NCBI RefSeq assembly: GCF_051195255.1
Contig: NZ_JBNJLK010000003.1
Location: 62,001-126,000, forward strand
Source: Falsirhodobacter sp051195255
GTDB taxonomy: Bacteria > Pseudomonadota > Alphaproteobacteria > Rhodobacterales > Rhodobacteraceae
Reading direction: 5' to 3'
DNA length: 64,000 nucleotides
Below, piece by piece: positions 8,716 to 17,448 of this stretch (its first letter is position 1; the number at the start of each line of letters is the position of its first letter). The notes beneath the pieces were generated by a model. The model saw nothing but the letters and a program-made list of their open reading frames with translations, searched no databases and was not told where the DNA came from. The translations under genes were made by a program, and so were the position numbers.

Positions 8716-9216
8716 ATGAACCTGCACGCCCTAGAGGTGATCGACGGCACCGGTACGGCCACGCTGTCGAGCTATCTTGAAACTCTCGGCCTGGTTGAGC
8801 GGATGCACCGCCTTCTGCTCGACATCGTGAAAGACGAGTTCGAGCGTATTGGCCTTCTGGACATCAACCCCATTCAGGCGCTTCTTCTGTTCAACGTGGG
8901 CGCGAACGAAGTGACGGCAGGCGAATTGCGCAGCCGTGGGTTCTACCAGGGCTCGAACGTCAGCTACAACCTGCGCAAGCTGGTCGATCTGGGCTACATG
9001 CACCATGAACGTTCCTCGGTCGACCGCCGCTCCGTCCGGGTGCGGCTCACGGAACGGGGTCTGGAAATCCGCCAGATGCTTCTGAAGCTGTTCGACGAAC
9101 ACTCCAAGATCATCAGCGGACGTGAACTGCTGCCCGTCGCCGCGATGGAGGACGCCAACAACGCCCTTCGCAAGGTCGAACGGTTCTGGACCGAACAGAT
9201 CCGCTACATCTACTGA
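8716..9216 (+). CDS. MarR-type winged-helix regulator, LdtR-like
   Basis: A 166-residue DNA-binding protein. The centre is a winged helix: recognition region around FYQGSNVSYNLRKLVDLGY and the wing with the MarR hallmark SSVDRRSVRVRLTERG (DxRS/R). Flanking helices (residues 15-40 and 120-166) would make the dimer interface. The extended N-terminus and sequence style match the LdtR branch known from Rhizobiales, where it regulates an L,D-transpeptidase; that target is not shown here. GAGG precedes the ATG. Its stop overlaps the end of the convergent kpsC gene by 7 bp. Confidence 0.85.
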   Translation: MNLHALEVIDGTGTATLSSYLETLGLVERMHRLLLDIVKDEFERIGLLDINPIQALLLFNVGANEVTAGELRSRGFYQGSNVSYNLRKLVDLGYMHHERSSVDRRSVRVRLTERGLEIRQMLLKLFDEHSKIISGRELLPVAAMEDANNALRKVERFWTEQIRYIY

Positions 9217-11174
9217 CGCCAAAGGTGGGCGCGGCTGGCGAGCGCGCCCTGTGCCTTGGCCAGCAGGCGGTTGGCCAGACCGGGATGCGGCAGGGTGCCC
9301 TGCTCCAACCGGTCCACCACAACCTCGGCCGGGCAGGGGCGGCGTGACACCGGGTCGTAATAGCGCGGATAGGCGACCAGCGCGGCATGCGCCACCTGCC
9401 AAAGCGGGCGGGGCACGCGGCGGGGCGGCGTGGGATGCAGATCTTCCGTCAATCCCCAGCCCGCATAGAACGGCACGCCCAGACAGGTGACGGGCCGCTC
9501 GCGCAACAACGCCTCGAACCCCAGAAGCGAGGTCATGGTCCACACCTCGTGGCAGGCCATGACCAGCGCCATGGCGTCGGCCTGCGTGGCCACGACATCC
9601 GCGTCTCCGGCCTCGATCGCGCCGGGGCGCAGGCCCGCCTCCACGTCGGGATGGGGTTTGTAGACGATCACGGCACCGGGGCGCGCGGCCCGTGCGGCGC
9701 GCAGCAGATCGGCGTTGCGGCGCACCGTGCCGCCGCCCAGACGCAGCGACGCGTCATCCTCCACCTGACCGGGGACGAGGACGCGGTGACCGGCGGGCAG
9801 GTCCGGCAGGGCGCCGCCCAGATTGTACTTGGACAGGCCGCTTTCGGTCAGCCGCGCCACCAGCCGCCCCACCCGCGCCTCGGCGCCGGGCGGGGGTGGG
9901 GCCAGGATCAACCGTTCCAGCCGGCTTTCACGCGCCGGATCGTAATAGATGCCCAGATCGTCCGCCACGAGGGACAGCGGCGGGACCAGTTCCGCCCCAA
10001 GCCCGCGAGAGCGCAGGAACCCATCCTCCACCCGGCGGATCAACGGGGCCTGAAGGTCGGGCGGTTCCTTGCCGGCCCAGACCAGCAGCCCGGCCCCGGT
10101 GGCCGTCGCCTCGGCCGCCGCCTGTGCGGGATCGGCGCGAAAGCGCAGGGGCGCGTGGCGGCCGAACACCGCCTGCAACCGTCCACGCTTCCACAGGCGC
10201 ATGCCGGTCGCGACATGGCCGTGACGGTCCTCGCGCCAGACGCGGGTTTCGGCTTCCAGCTGGTCCACCGCCTCCTCGAACGCACACAGGCGGTCGCGGC
10301 AGGGATCGTACCAAAGGGGCGTCTGGATCATGGCAGCCGCGAACAGCTGTTCCGCCGAAGGGCGGCCGGTGCGGCGGGGCAAGGCGATCTCGTCCTCGCT
10401 CAGCCCCCAGCCGGCATAGAAGGGGGCGCCGAAGACGCGGGGGCGGTGGCCTGCCAGGATCGCCTCGAACCCCAGCTGCGAGGACACGGTATAGACCCGC
10501 GCCGCCCGCGCCAGCAGCCGCCAGGGGGAGCCGCCGGCGATCATGTCCGGCCCCGTCAGATGGCCGGCGCGCAGGCCCGCGACGGTCTCGGGATGCGTCT
10601 TGATGACGATGCGGGCGCCGGGATTTTCGGCGCGGGCCGCCGCCAGCATCCGATCGAACACGCCTGCACTCGCACCCGAATGACGCAGGGAGGCGTCCCC
10701 CTTCACCTGATCCACCACCAGCACGAAGCCGGGACCGGGCAGCGGGGCGTCCGGATCGAAATCGTTGTACTTGCTCAGCTCCAGCGCGCGCAGGCGGGCG
10801 ATTCCGTCCCGCGCCCGCAGCAGAAGCGCGGGATCGGCCGGGGCGTTCAGCGCGGCCTCCAGTGCGGTGGGCTGGCTGGCGTCGAAATGAACGCCCTGAT
10901 CCAGGAAGATGCCCAGCGGGCCTTCCCGATCCGCCCGGCCCGGGCGGACAGAGCGGAGGAACGCATCCTCCATCCGGTACAGCGGAACGCTGCGGCGGCT
11001 GGCCACCGTTTCGCCTCGGGCTGCGTAGGGGCTGCGGCCCCAGACCACGACGCCGTCGCCGGGCGCCGGAAGGCCGAAGCGCAATTCATGCCCGGCAAGG
11101 GTCAGGATACGACGCAAACGGGCCTGCCGAAGCAGGCCCGCGTTGTAGAAGAACAGCTGGCGGGGTGCCGCCAT
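9210..11174 (-). CDS. kpsC: Capsular polysaccharide biosynthesis/export protein KpsC
   Basis: KpsC proteins add beta-linked Kdo residues to the lipid acceptor that anchors group 2 and 3 capsules. The 654-residue chain has the expected two tandem homologous modules (about 1-310 and 330-654), each with a G(A/V)PFYAGWGL(S/T)ED motif and an HPR/ERP stretch ahead of it, and HP-containing phosphate-binding segments (IKTHPETVAG, YKPHPDVEAG). The start ATG overlaps the stop of the export lipoprotein as TAATG; a longer frame to 11246 lies inside that gene. It is the last of three capsule genes. Confidence 0.92.
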   Translation of the reverse strand: MAAPRQLFFYNAGLLRQARLRRILTLAGHELRFGLPAPGDGVVVWGRSPYAARGETVASRRSVPLYRMEDAFLRSVRPGRADREGPLGIFLDQGVHFDASQPTALEAALNAPADPALLLRARDGIARLRALELSKYNDFDPDAPLPGPGFVLVVDQVKGDASLRHSGASAGVFDRMLAAARAENPGARIVIKTHPETVAGLRAGHLTGPDMIAGGSPWRLLARAARVYTVSSQLGFEAILAGHRPRVFGAPFYAGWGLSEDEIALPRRTGRPSAEQLFAAAMIQTPLWYDPCRDRLCAFEEAVDQLEAETRVWREDRHGHVATGMRLWKRGRLQAVFGRHAPLRFRADPAQAAAEATATGAGLLVWAGKEPPDLQAPLIRRVEDGFLRSRGLGAELVPPLSLVADDLGIYYDPARESRLERLILAPPPPGAEARVGRLVARLTESGLSKYNLGGALPDLPAGHRVLVPGQVEDDASLRLGGGTVRRNADLLRAARAARPGAVIVYKPHPDVEAGLRPGAIEAGDADVVATQADAMALVMACHEVWTMTSLLGFEALLRERPVTCLGVPFYAGWGLTEDLHPTPPRRVPRPLWQVAHAALVAYPRYYDPVSRRPCPAEVVVDRLEQGTLPHPGLANRLLAKAQGALASRAHLWRQ

Positions 11175-12316
11175 TACTGCGCGGCGTTCGACACCGAGGT
11201 GACGGCGTTCGACGTGCCGAGGATCGCCTGGACGGTCTTGGTCCATTGGGCGAACGGCGCTTCGGTGATGTAGATGGTGTCGCCGTCCTGCACCTGGAAG
11301 TCCCGCGCCTCGAACATGCCCGAGGGTTCGGTCAGGTTCAGCACATAGGCCACGCGCTGCGTTCCGACGAGGTCGGGACGACCCGTCAGCGCCTGCACCG
11401 TGCGCGCCGATTCGTTGCGGAAGACGAAAACGCCCTTGGGATCGGCGAGGTTCGTTTGAAGACCGCCCACTTGTGCGATGGCTTCCAGCGCCGACAGGTT
11501 CGCCCGTTCGAACGGAACGACCTGCTGGCCGGTGGCGCCCAGCGCGGTGAACTGGCGACGGTCGCGTTCCACCGTGATCCGGTCGCCGTTGCGCAACGCG
11601 ATGTCCAGCGCGGGGTTGTCGTACAGGTCCTGAAGGCGGACCGCTTCCGTCCGGCCGCCGCGCGTCACTCGCACAATGGTGGCCGTCGGCTCGCTCGCCA
11701 CGCCGCCGGCGGCGGACAGGACGCGCAGAAGGGTGCGCGACGGCTGGGCCAGCGGATAGATGCCCGCCGCGCCGGCCGTGCCCGTCACGGACACCGTGGC
11801 GCCGTCACCGGCGACGCGCTGCACCAGCACCTGCGGATCGGGCGTCTGGTTCTGCAGGGCGCCCGTCACCAGCTGGCGAAGGGAGTCCGGGGTCTGGCCC
11901 GCCGCACGGATGCGACCGGCGTAGGGCACGAAGATGAACCCGTCGCCATCGACCTGCATCTCGTTCAGCGAGGACACGCGCTGGCCCCCGTTGCCCAGAA
12001 GCGGGTCGTCGCGGACGTTTTCATACACGGTCAGGGTCAGCGTGTCCCCGGCCGAGATCGTGTCGGCGCCCACGATGCCCGCATTCGCGAACGAGGAGCT
12101 GAACCCGAGGTTGTCGGGGCTGGTGATCACGCGGTTCACCTGCGGCGTCACGTCGAAGATGAACGCGTCACCCCCACGCGACACGGAGCCCGCGTAGATT
12201 TCACGTTTCGTAGGGCCGGACCGTGGCAGCCCGCAGGCGGCCACAGTTGTAACCAGCGTGATCAGGACGGCCATCCGGACCACACGATTTGTTTTTGACT
12301 TCACTTGCGGCTCCAT
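11174..12316 (-). CDS. Outer-membrane polysaccharide export lipoprotein (Wza/KpsD type)
   Basis: Likely forms the outer-membrane channel for capsule export. The 380-residue protein starts with a lipoprotein signal ending TVAAC (the lipobox cysteine), followed by a polysaccharide-export domain (segment ISAGDTLTLTVYENV) and several SLBB-like repeats (QVDGDGFIFVPYAGRI, GAAGIYPLAQ, LSALEAIAQVGGL). The start is uncertain: ATG at 12316 has no good ribosome site, whereas an in-frame GTG at 12304 has GGAG six bases upstream; the ATG at 12274 lacks one. It lies between the kpsS-like and kpsC genes. Confidence 0.88.
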   Translation of the reverse strand: MEPQVKSKTNRVVRMAVLITLVTTVAACGLPRSGPTKREIYAGSVSRGGDAFIFDVTPQVNRVITSPDNLGFSSSFANAGIVGADTISAGDTLTLTVYENVRDDPLLGNGGQRVSSLNEMQVDGDGFIFVPYAGRIRAAGQTPDSLRQLVTGALQNQTPDPQVLVQRVAGDGATVSVTGTAGAAGIYPLAQPSRTLLRVLSAAGGVASEPTATIVRVTRGGRTEAVRLQDLYDNPALDIALRNGDRITVERDRRQFTALGATGQQVVPFERANLSALEAIAQVGGLQTNLADPKGVFVFRNESARTVQALTGRPDLVGTQRVAYVLNLTEPSGMFEARDFQVQDGDTIYITEAPFAQWTKTVQAILGTSNAVTSVSNAAQ

Positions 12317-12380
12317 TCCGGTTTTTTCGGTGATACTACAGATCACATCCCTTTTAGCGACCGGTATTTTTCTCAAATCC

Positions 12381-13658
12381 TCAGTGCACCGCACGGAGGG
12401 GTTGTTTAGGCGCCGATTTGCCACACTGCAACGCATCATACGGGTCTTCTTCCTGAAGCATCATGTCAACGACCTGACGCAGCAGGGCGTGGCGTCCCTG
12501 TGCGGAATAGAAGCCCCCCGGCACCTGCGATGTTTCCAGCAGGTAATGGCGATAATCCCGGTAGGCGCGTCCGTCGGGGCGGGTCGGTTCGGCAAAGAAC
12601 CGGGACAAGGGCTGGTCCGCGATGAACTCGGGCTTGCCGTAGACGGCGCGACCAAGCGCCGCAAGAGGCAAGCCGCGCCACAGGACTTGCTGGCCGGCGG
12701 TGGAATTGACGGTGACGGCACTGCGGGCGTCGTTCATCAGGCGCGCCAGCTTTCCGCCCTGCACGAAATGCACCCGACTCTCGATCCCGTGCAGGCGGGC
12801 AAGGCGGTCCACCTCCCGGGTCACGGGGGTGCGGCCGTCTTCCAGCGGGTGGGCCTTGAACACCAGGTGATGGTGCGGGGGCGCGCCGATTGCGAAGGCC
12901 GACGTCACCAGTTCCAGAAATTCCGTAAGGGAGCCGAAGGGCGAGTGCATCCGGAAGCTCGAATCATGCTCCAGTTGCATGAGAACGAGGTGATAGGGGA
13001 ACCCGCCCCGCATGATCCGCCGCGTCGCCAGCCGCCGCTTGACGTGGTGGATGGGCATCAGCGCCAGCCGGCGCAGGTACAGGCGGAATTCCTGATGCAC
13101 GTTCAGATCGCGGTGGGGGCGAAAGTTTTCGAACCCGCGGCCGGTGGCGACGAAGAAGTGGTAAACGGCGCCCCAGAACACGTGCTGGCGCATGTCACCC
13201 CAGCGGGCCGGGGCTTCGGGCAGGTCCATGTCCACCTTTTCCAGCGCTTCGCGCATCTGGGCGACGGTGGTGTCCATCAGCCGCGAATGCCCATTGGAGC
13301 CGCCGCGTTCATAGGTCACCCAATGGGGACGCAGATAGCCTTCCTCGAACACGTGGACGGTGATGCCGCGGGCCTTCGCGATTTCCACCGCGCGGGCGTG
13401 GATCGGGCGGGTGTCGCCGTAAAGGACGATGTCCGTCACCTTGCGCGCCTCGATCAGCGCGGTGAAGGCCGCGGGCCATTCCTCGGGCCGGCCGTTGAAC
13501 GGGATCAGGCTGTCCGCCGGCCAGAAGGCCCGGTCGCCCGCGTTGAAGGCCACGCGGCACACCTGCGCGCCCGACGCCGCGATGCCCTTGCCCAAGGTGC
13601 GGAACCAGGGACCATGCGGGCCTTGCAGGAAAAGGAAGACGCGGGTGCTGTGGGCCAT
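12381..13658 (-). CDS. Capsule polysaccharide biosynthesis protein, KpsS-like
   Basis: A 425-residue protein of the capsule Kdo-transferase group that starts the poly-Kdo linker on the lipid. It opens with FLFLQGPHGPWFRTLG, a typical KpsS N-terminus, and has the conserved VFEEGYLRPHWVTYE segment, KAHPLEDGRTP, and NSTAGQQVLWRGLP. No membrane segment is seen. It is the first gene of the minus-strand capsule cassette, with 64 bp of AT-rich DNA before the export lipoprotein gene. The ABC transporter genes (kpsM/kpsT) are not in this window. Confidence 0.88.
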   Translation of the reverse strand: MAHSTRVFLFLQGPHGPWFRTLGKGIAASGAQVCRVAFNAGDRAFWPADSLIPFNGRPEEWPAAFTALIEARKVTDIVLYGDTRPIHARAVEIAKARGITVHVFEEGYLRPHWVTYERGGSNGHSRLMDTTVAQMREALEKVDMDLPEAPARWGDMRQHVFWGAVYHFFVATGRGFENFRPHRDLNVHQEFRLYLRRLALMPIHHVKRRLATRRIMRGGFPYHLVLMQLEHDSSFRMHSPFGSLTEFLELVTSAFAIGAPPHHHLVFKAHPLEDGRTPVTREVDRLARLHGIESRVHFVQGGKLARLMNDARSAVTVNSTAGQQVLWRGLPLAALGRAVYGKPEFIADQPLSRFFAEPTRPDGRAYRDYRHYLLETSQVPGGFYSAQGRHALLRQVVDMMLQEEDPYDALQCGKSAPKQPLRAVH

Positions 13659-13781
13659 GGGACTTTCGATAAGGCGGGATCAACCATGGATTGATAATCT
13701 TCGGCGTGGTCTTGGCAAGGCCGGGGTCTTGCGTCCTCTTCCTAGCAGCGATACGCCAAGAACGAAAGCGAGGTGACCGCC

Positions 13782-14378
13782 ATGTTTACCGGAATCGTGA
13801 CCGACATCGGAACCGTGATCCAGACCGAGCGGCGGGGCGACCTGCGCGCCCGCATCCGCACCGCCTATGACACCAAGGGCATCGACATCGGCGCGTCCAT
13901 CGCCTGCGAAGGCGTGTGCCTGACCGTGGTGCAGCTGGGCCCCGACTGGTTCGACGTCGACATCTCGGCCGAGACGCTGGACAAGACCAACATTGGCGGC
14001 CCCAACTCCTGGCAGGAAGGCAAGCGTCTGAACCTGGAACGCGCCCTGCGCGTCGGGGACGAGCTGGGCGGCCACATCGTGTCGGGCCATGTGGACGGCG
14101 TGGCCGAAGTGGTCCGCACCGCGCGCGAGGGCGACAGCCTGCGCGTCACCTTCCGCGCGCCCGAGGCGCTGGCGAAGTTCATTGCGCCCAAGGGATCGGT
14201 CGCGCTGAACGGCACCTCGCTGACCGTGAACGAGGTGGACGGGGCCGAATTTGGCGTGAACCTGATCCCCCACACCCAGCAGGTCACAACCTGGAACGAG
14301 GTGGTGCCCGGCCAGCGCATCAACCTGGAGGTCGACACGATGGCCCGCTACGTTGCGCGGCTGCGCGAATGGGGCTGA
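13782..14378 (+). CDS. ribE: Riboflavin synthase, alpha chain
   Basis: Dismutates two 6,7-dimethyl-8-ribityllumazine molecules to riboflavin. The 198-residue protein has the N-terminal signature MFTGIVTDIGTV and two lumazine-binding beta-barrel repeats (about 1-97 and 98-195), seen as IACEGVCLTVV and VALNGTSLTVNEV. The ATG at 13782 has GAGGTG upstream; a start three codons earlier is possible. It is the first gene of ribE-orf-ribBX-ribH-nusB and overlaps the next orf by 10 bp. Confidence 0.96.
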   Translation: MFTGIVTDIGTVIQTERRGDLRARIRTAYDTKGIDIGASIACEGVCLTVVQLGPDWFDVDISAETLDKTNIGGPNSWQEGKRLNLERALRVGDELGGHIVSGHVDGVAEVVRTAREGDSLRVTFRAPEALAKFIAPKGSVALNGTSLTVNEVDGAEFGVNLIPHTQQVTTWNEVVPGQRINLEVDTMARYVARLREWG

Positions 14379-14920
14379 TCGGCCACAATGGGGGCCCCAC
14401 AATGGTGGGGCACGCCTTCCGCACCTTGGCCTGGACCAAGGCGCGCAAGGCGTTGATGCCGACCCTTCCGGTGGAAGTGGTGCGCCTGCGCGTGAAACGG
14501 GCGGGGGAGCTGGGGCTCGACTACCGCACCTATGCCGGGATCCGGGCCACGACCGGGCATGACGTGATCGCGCTGCTTTTTTCCACCAACGCGCTGCGGA
14601 TGCTGCGTGAGGGGCAGGGGGACCCCGAACGCATTGCGCGGCTGGCGCAGGCGCAGGCGGGCCGTGCGCTGGCCGTGGCGCCGCCCCTGAAGGTGGAGGG
14701 CGCGTTGCGGGACCTGTCCGGCCGGGGAATGCGCGTCGACCGCGCCACGCCCGCGCCCGGCCTTATGCCCTGGCCGGAACTGCGCCTGCGGGTGGACGCG
14801 CTGCGGCAGGGATGGCCGGCGGACCGGGTTCTTCTGATCGCCGAAACCATGACCGAACGGGAATGGGTAACGGCGGGCCGGCTGGCCGGCCACCTCCCCG
14901 CAGATCGGTATTTCGCCTAG
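14369..14920 (+). CDS. Protein of unknown function in riboflavin operon (183 aa)
   Basis: I do not recognise the family. With the ATG at 14369, overlapping ribE by 10 bp, the protein begins MGLIGHNGGPTM; an in-frame ATG at 14402 is an alternative. It is basic and helical, with RTLAWTKARKALMP, a segment GHDVIALLFSTNALRMLREGQ that resembles a DNA-binding or phage-regulatory helix arrangement, and a C-terminal MTEREWVTAGRLAGHLP. No signal peptide or membrane segment is present. Position between ribE and ribBX suggests co-transcription, not necessarily a role in flavin synthesis. Confidence 0.7.
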   Translation: MGLIGHNGGPTMVGHAFRTLAWTKARKALMPTLPVEVVRLRVKRAGELGLDYRTYAGIRATTGHDVIALLFSTNALRMLREGQGDPERIARLAQAQAGRALAVAPPLKVEGALRDLSGRGMRVDRATPAPGLMPWPELRLRVDALRQGWPADRVLLIAETMTEREWVTAGRLAGHLPADRYFA

Positions 14921-14969
14921 CATCCGGACCTTCCGCGCGATATGTCCGAGGGTATCTGCGGAGAGTGCC

Positions 14970-16070
14970 ATGACCGAAAAAACCGAATTCAGCGACGCGA
15001 TCTCGTCCATCGAAGAGATCATCGAGGACGCCCGCAATGGCCGGATGTTCATCCTTGTCGATCACGAGGATCGCGAGAACGAAGGTGATCTGGTCATTCC
15101 CGCGCAGATGGCCACGCCGGAAGCGGTCAACTTCATGGCCACCCACGGTCGCGGCCTGATCTGCCTTGCGCTTCCGTCGGACCGGATCGACGCCCTGGGC
15201 CTCGTGCAGATGAGCGCGCGGAACGGCAGCCGCCACGAAACCGCCTTCACCCTGTCGATCGAGGCGAAGGAAGGGGTGACCACCGGCATTTCCGCCCATG
15301 ACCGCGCCCGGACCGTGTCCGTCGCCATCGACCCCACCAAGGGCGCGGACGACATCCATTCCCCCGGCCACGTCTTCCCGCTGCGCGCACGCGACGGCGG
15401 CGTGCTGGTGCGGGCGGGCCATACCGAGGCGGCGGTCGATGTCGCCCGCCTGGCCGGCCTCAACCCCTCGGGTGTGATCTGCGAGATCATGAACGAGGAT
15501 GGCACCATGGCGCGCCTTCCCGATCTGGTGGCCTTCGCCCAGCGGCACGGGCTGAAGATCGGCACGATCTCGGACCTCATCGGGTATCGCCGCCGCCACG
15601 ACAACCTCGTGAAGGAGCGGGAAGCGCGGCATGTGCATTCCGTGCATGGCGGCGACTGGATGATGCGGCTTTACGCCGACGAACCCACGGGCACCGAACA
15701 CATCGTGCTGACCAAGGGCGACATCACCACGCCCGAGCCGGTCCTGACGCGCATCCACCTGCTGAATCCGCTGGAGGACATCATCGGGCTGAGCGCGGGC
15801 CGCGAGGACGAGGTGCCGGTGGCCATGCGGGCCGTCGCCGCCGAAGGGCGGGGCGTGATCGTGCTGCTGCGCGACACGTCGCCCAAGCTGGCCGCCGCGG
15901 GCGAAGCCTCGCCGCAGACGTTGCGGAATTATGGGGTGGGCGCGCAGATTCTGGCCGCATTGGGCTTGCACGCGCTGGAGCTTTTGACCAATTCGGCAGC
16001 TCCGAAAGTGGTGGGTCTGGAAGCCTATGGCCTGACCATCGCCGGAACCCGCCCGATCAGGAAGGACTGA
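14970..16070 (+). CDS. ribB: 3,4-dihydroxy-2-butanone-4-phosphate synthase with degenerate GTP-cyclohydrolase domain (RibBX type)
   Basis: The N-terminal half (about residues 1-205) converts ribulose 5-phosphate to the four-carbon riboflavin precursor; DHEDRENEGDL, the RAGHTEAAVD segment and ICEIMNEDG are the catalytic signatures. The C-terminal half aligns in position with GTP cyclohydrolase II, but the three zinc cysteines and the RQEGRGIGL-type motif are absent (equivalents read HVHSVHGGDWMMR and AEGRGVIVLLRD), so cyclohydrolase activity is unlikely. This matches the RibBX variant described in Proteobacteria. A separate RibA is expected elsewhere. ribH follows after 1 bp. Confidence 0.93.
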   Translation: MTEKTEFSDAISSIEEIIEDARNGRMFILVDHEDRENEGDLVIPAQMATPEAVNFMATHGRGLICLALPSDRIDALGLVQMSARNGSRHETAFTLSIEAKEGVTTGISAHDRARTVSVAIDPTKGADDIHSPGHVFPLRARDGGVLVRAGHTEAAVDVARLAGLNPSGVICEIMNEDGTMARLPDLVAFAQRHGLKIGTISDLIGYRRRHDNLVKEREARHVHSVHGGDWMMRLYADEPTGTEHIVLTKGDITTPEPVLTRIHLLNPLEDIIGLSAGREDEVPVAMRAVAAEGRGVIVLLRDTSPKLAAAGEASPQTLRNYGVGAQILAALGLHALELLTNSAAPKVVGLEAYGLTIAGTRPIRKD

Positions 16071-16071
16071 C

Positions 16072-16611
16072 ATGGCCGCCGCCGAACAGCATTACACCTT
16101 GCCGCTGCCGGAGTTCGACGCTCCGGTGAAACTCGCCATCGTCGTGTCGCCTTATTACAAGGACATCGCGGACCAGCTGGTGGAGGGGGCGCGCGCCGTG
16201 GCCGAGAGCGTCGGCGCCACGGTCGAATTGATCGAGATGCCGGGCGCGCTGGAAATCCCTTCCGCCATCGCGATCTGCGAACGGCAGGCGAGCTTTGACG
16301 GTTACGTGGCCCTTGGCTGCGTGATCCGGGGTGAGACGACGCATTACGAGACGGTGTGCAACGATTCCAGCCGCGCGCTGGCCCTGCTGGGCCTGCAGGG
16401 CGCCTGCATCGGCAATGGCATCCTGACCGTGGAAAACCGCGACCAGGCGGTGGTGCGCGCCGAGGCCGCCGGTCAGAACAAGGGCGGGGGCGCCGCCGCC
16501 GCCGCGCTGCACCTGGTCGCGCTGCACCGCCGCCTTGCCGCGCCGAAGCGCAACATCGGTTTCCGCCCCGATGAGGTGCATCTGGCCAAGGGCGAAGGAA
16601 CGCTCGCATGA
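16072..16611 (+). CDS. ribH: 6,7-dimethyl-8-ribityllumazine synthase
   Basis: Condenses the RibB four-carbon unit with the pyrimidine intermediate to make lumazine, the substrate of ribE. The 179-residue protein has PGALEIPSA, GCVIRGETTHYE (with the catalytic histidine region) and GNGILTVENRDQA, all family hallmarks. It is somewhat long because of an N-terminal extension and a C-terminal tail after the RRLAAPKR helix. It starts 1 bp after ribBX and overlaps nusB by ATGA. Confidence 0.97.
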   Translation: MAAAEQHYTLPLPEFDAPVKLAIVVSPYYKDIADQLVEGARAVAESVGATVELIEMPGALEIPSAIAICERQASFDGYVALGCVIRGETTHYETVCNDSSRALALLGLQGACIGNGILTVENRDQAVVRAEAAGQNKGGGAAAAALHLVALHRRLAAPKRNIGFRPDEVHLAKGEGTLA

Positions 16612-17069
16612 CGCCGGCCGAAAAACGCCAGATGAAATCCGCCTCGCGGCTTTATGCCGTGCAGGCCCTGTTCCAGATGGAAGCCCGCGGCCAGACCGTG
16701 GAAGCCGTCACGCGCGAGTTCGAGACGCACCGTTTCGGCGCCGTCTATGACAGCGACGAGATGGTGGAGGGCGAGCCCGACCATTTCCGCCATGTCGTGT
16801 CGGAGGCGGTGAACCGCCAGGCCCGCATCGACCAGATGACGGATCGGGGGCTGGTGGCGAAATGGCCCATCGACCGCATCGATCCCGTTCTGCGCGCCCT
16901 GTTCCGGGCGGCCGGGGCCGAACTGGTCGCGACCGACACGCCGCCGAAGGTGGTCATCACGGAATACGTGGACGTGGCCAAAGCCTTCTTCCCGGACGGA
17001 CGAGAGCCCAAATTCGTCAATGCCGTGCTGGATCACATGGCCCGGGAAGCCCAACCCGACCGGTTCTGA
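16608..17069 (+). CDS. nusB: Transcription antitermination factor NusB
   Basis: Binds boxA RNA with NusE to support antitermination on rRNA operons. The 153-residue all-helical protein starts ASRLYAVQALFQME, the typical NusB first helix, and ends with the conserved VVITEYVDVAKAFF and PKFVNAVLDHM segments. The ATG overlaps the ribH stop by 4 bp, the widespread ribH-nusB arrangement. A strong terminator lies 5 bp after its stop. Confidence 0.96.
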   Translation: MTPAEKRQMKSASRLYAVQALFQMEARGQTVEAVTREFETHRFGAVYDSDEMVEGEPDHFRHVVSEAVNRQARIDQMTDRGLVAKWPIDRIDPVLRALFRAAGAELVATDTPPKVVITEYVDVAKAFFPDGREPKFVNAVLDHMAREAQPDRF

Positions 17070-17073
17070 CCCG

Positions 17074-17100
17074 AACGCCCGCCAAAAGCGGGCGTTTTTT
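17074..17100 (+). terminator. Rho-independent terminator of the rib-nusB operon
   Basis: A perfect 9-bp stem, AACGCCCGC (17074-17082) with GCGGGCGTT (17088-17096), closes a CAAAA loop and runs into a T tract to 17100. It sits directly after the nusB stop on the plus strand. Confidence 0.93.
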
Positions 17101-17448
17101 GTGGCAGAACCGCAACAACCGGACTTAGGAAGGACAAAGTTCGAGGCTCTTCTTAACCTTGCTGTCATGGTTATCGGACTATGATCAAGGATAATCTGGC
17201 TGCAAAACGTCACCTCCGTGCCACGCGTTTTGCCTGACGCAGCGTCATAATTCCTATCTGGGCGCAATTTTGGGGGTTTTTTGCCATGTTGGGGAAGGCC
17301 ATTCTGGTTCCCTCGTTCTGCAAATAATTTTTGGAAAATCGCGCGGGTGGTACCTCGCTTTCAAACAACTATTCTTGTTCTCGGCAGGGTTAACAGCCGC
17401 CCCGGGCAAACGGTCTGGGACCTTCGGTTTGAAAAGGACAGGAAGTAA
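17101..17448 (+). promoter_or_regulatory. Long AT-richer leader/promoter region with two perfect inverted repeats
   Basis: This 348-bp stretch contains no credible gene. It holds GCAAAACG (17202-17209) facing CGTTTTGC (17226-17233), and immediately after it the palindrome TGACGC-A-GCGTCA (17235-17247). A GGGGGTTTTTT run follows near 17272. Base composition is visibly lower in GC than the flanking genes. It probably carries the promoter and operator sites of the outer-membrane protein gene downstream; I cannot assign a specific sigma factor or regulator. Confidence 0.5.

Noticed and set aside
9387..11273. 628-residue open frame on the plus strand
   Set aside because: Antisense of kpsC; low-complexity arginine/glutamine/glycine composition.
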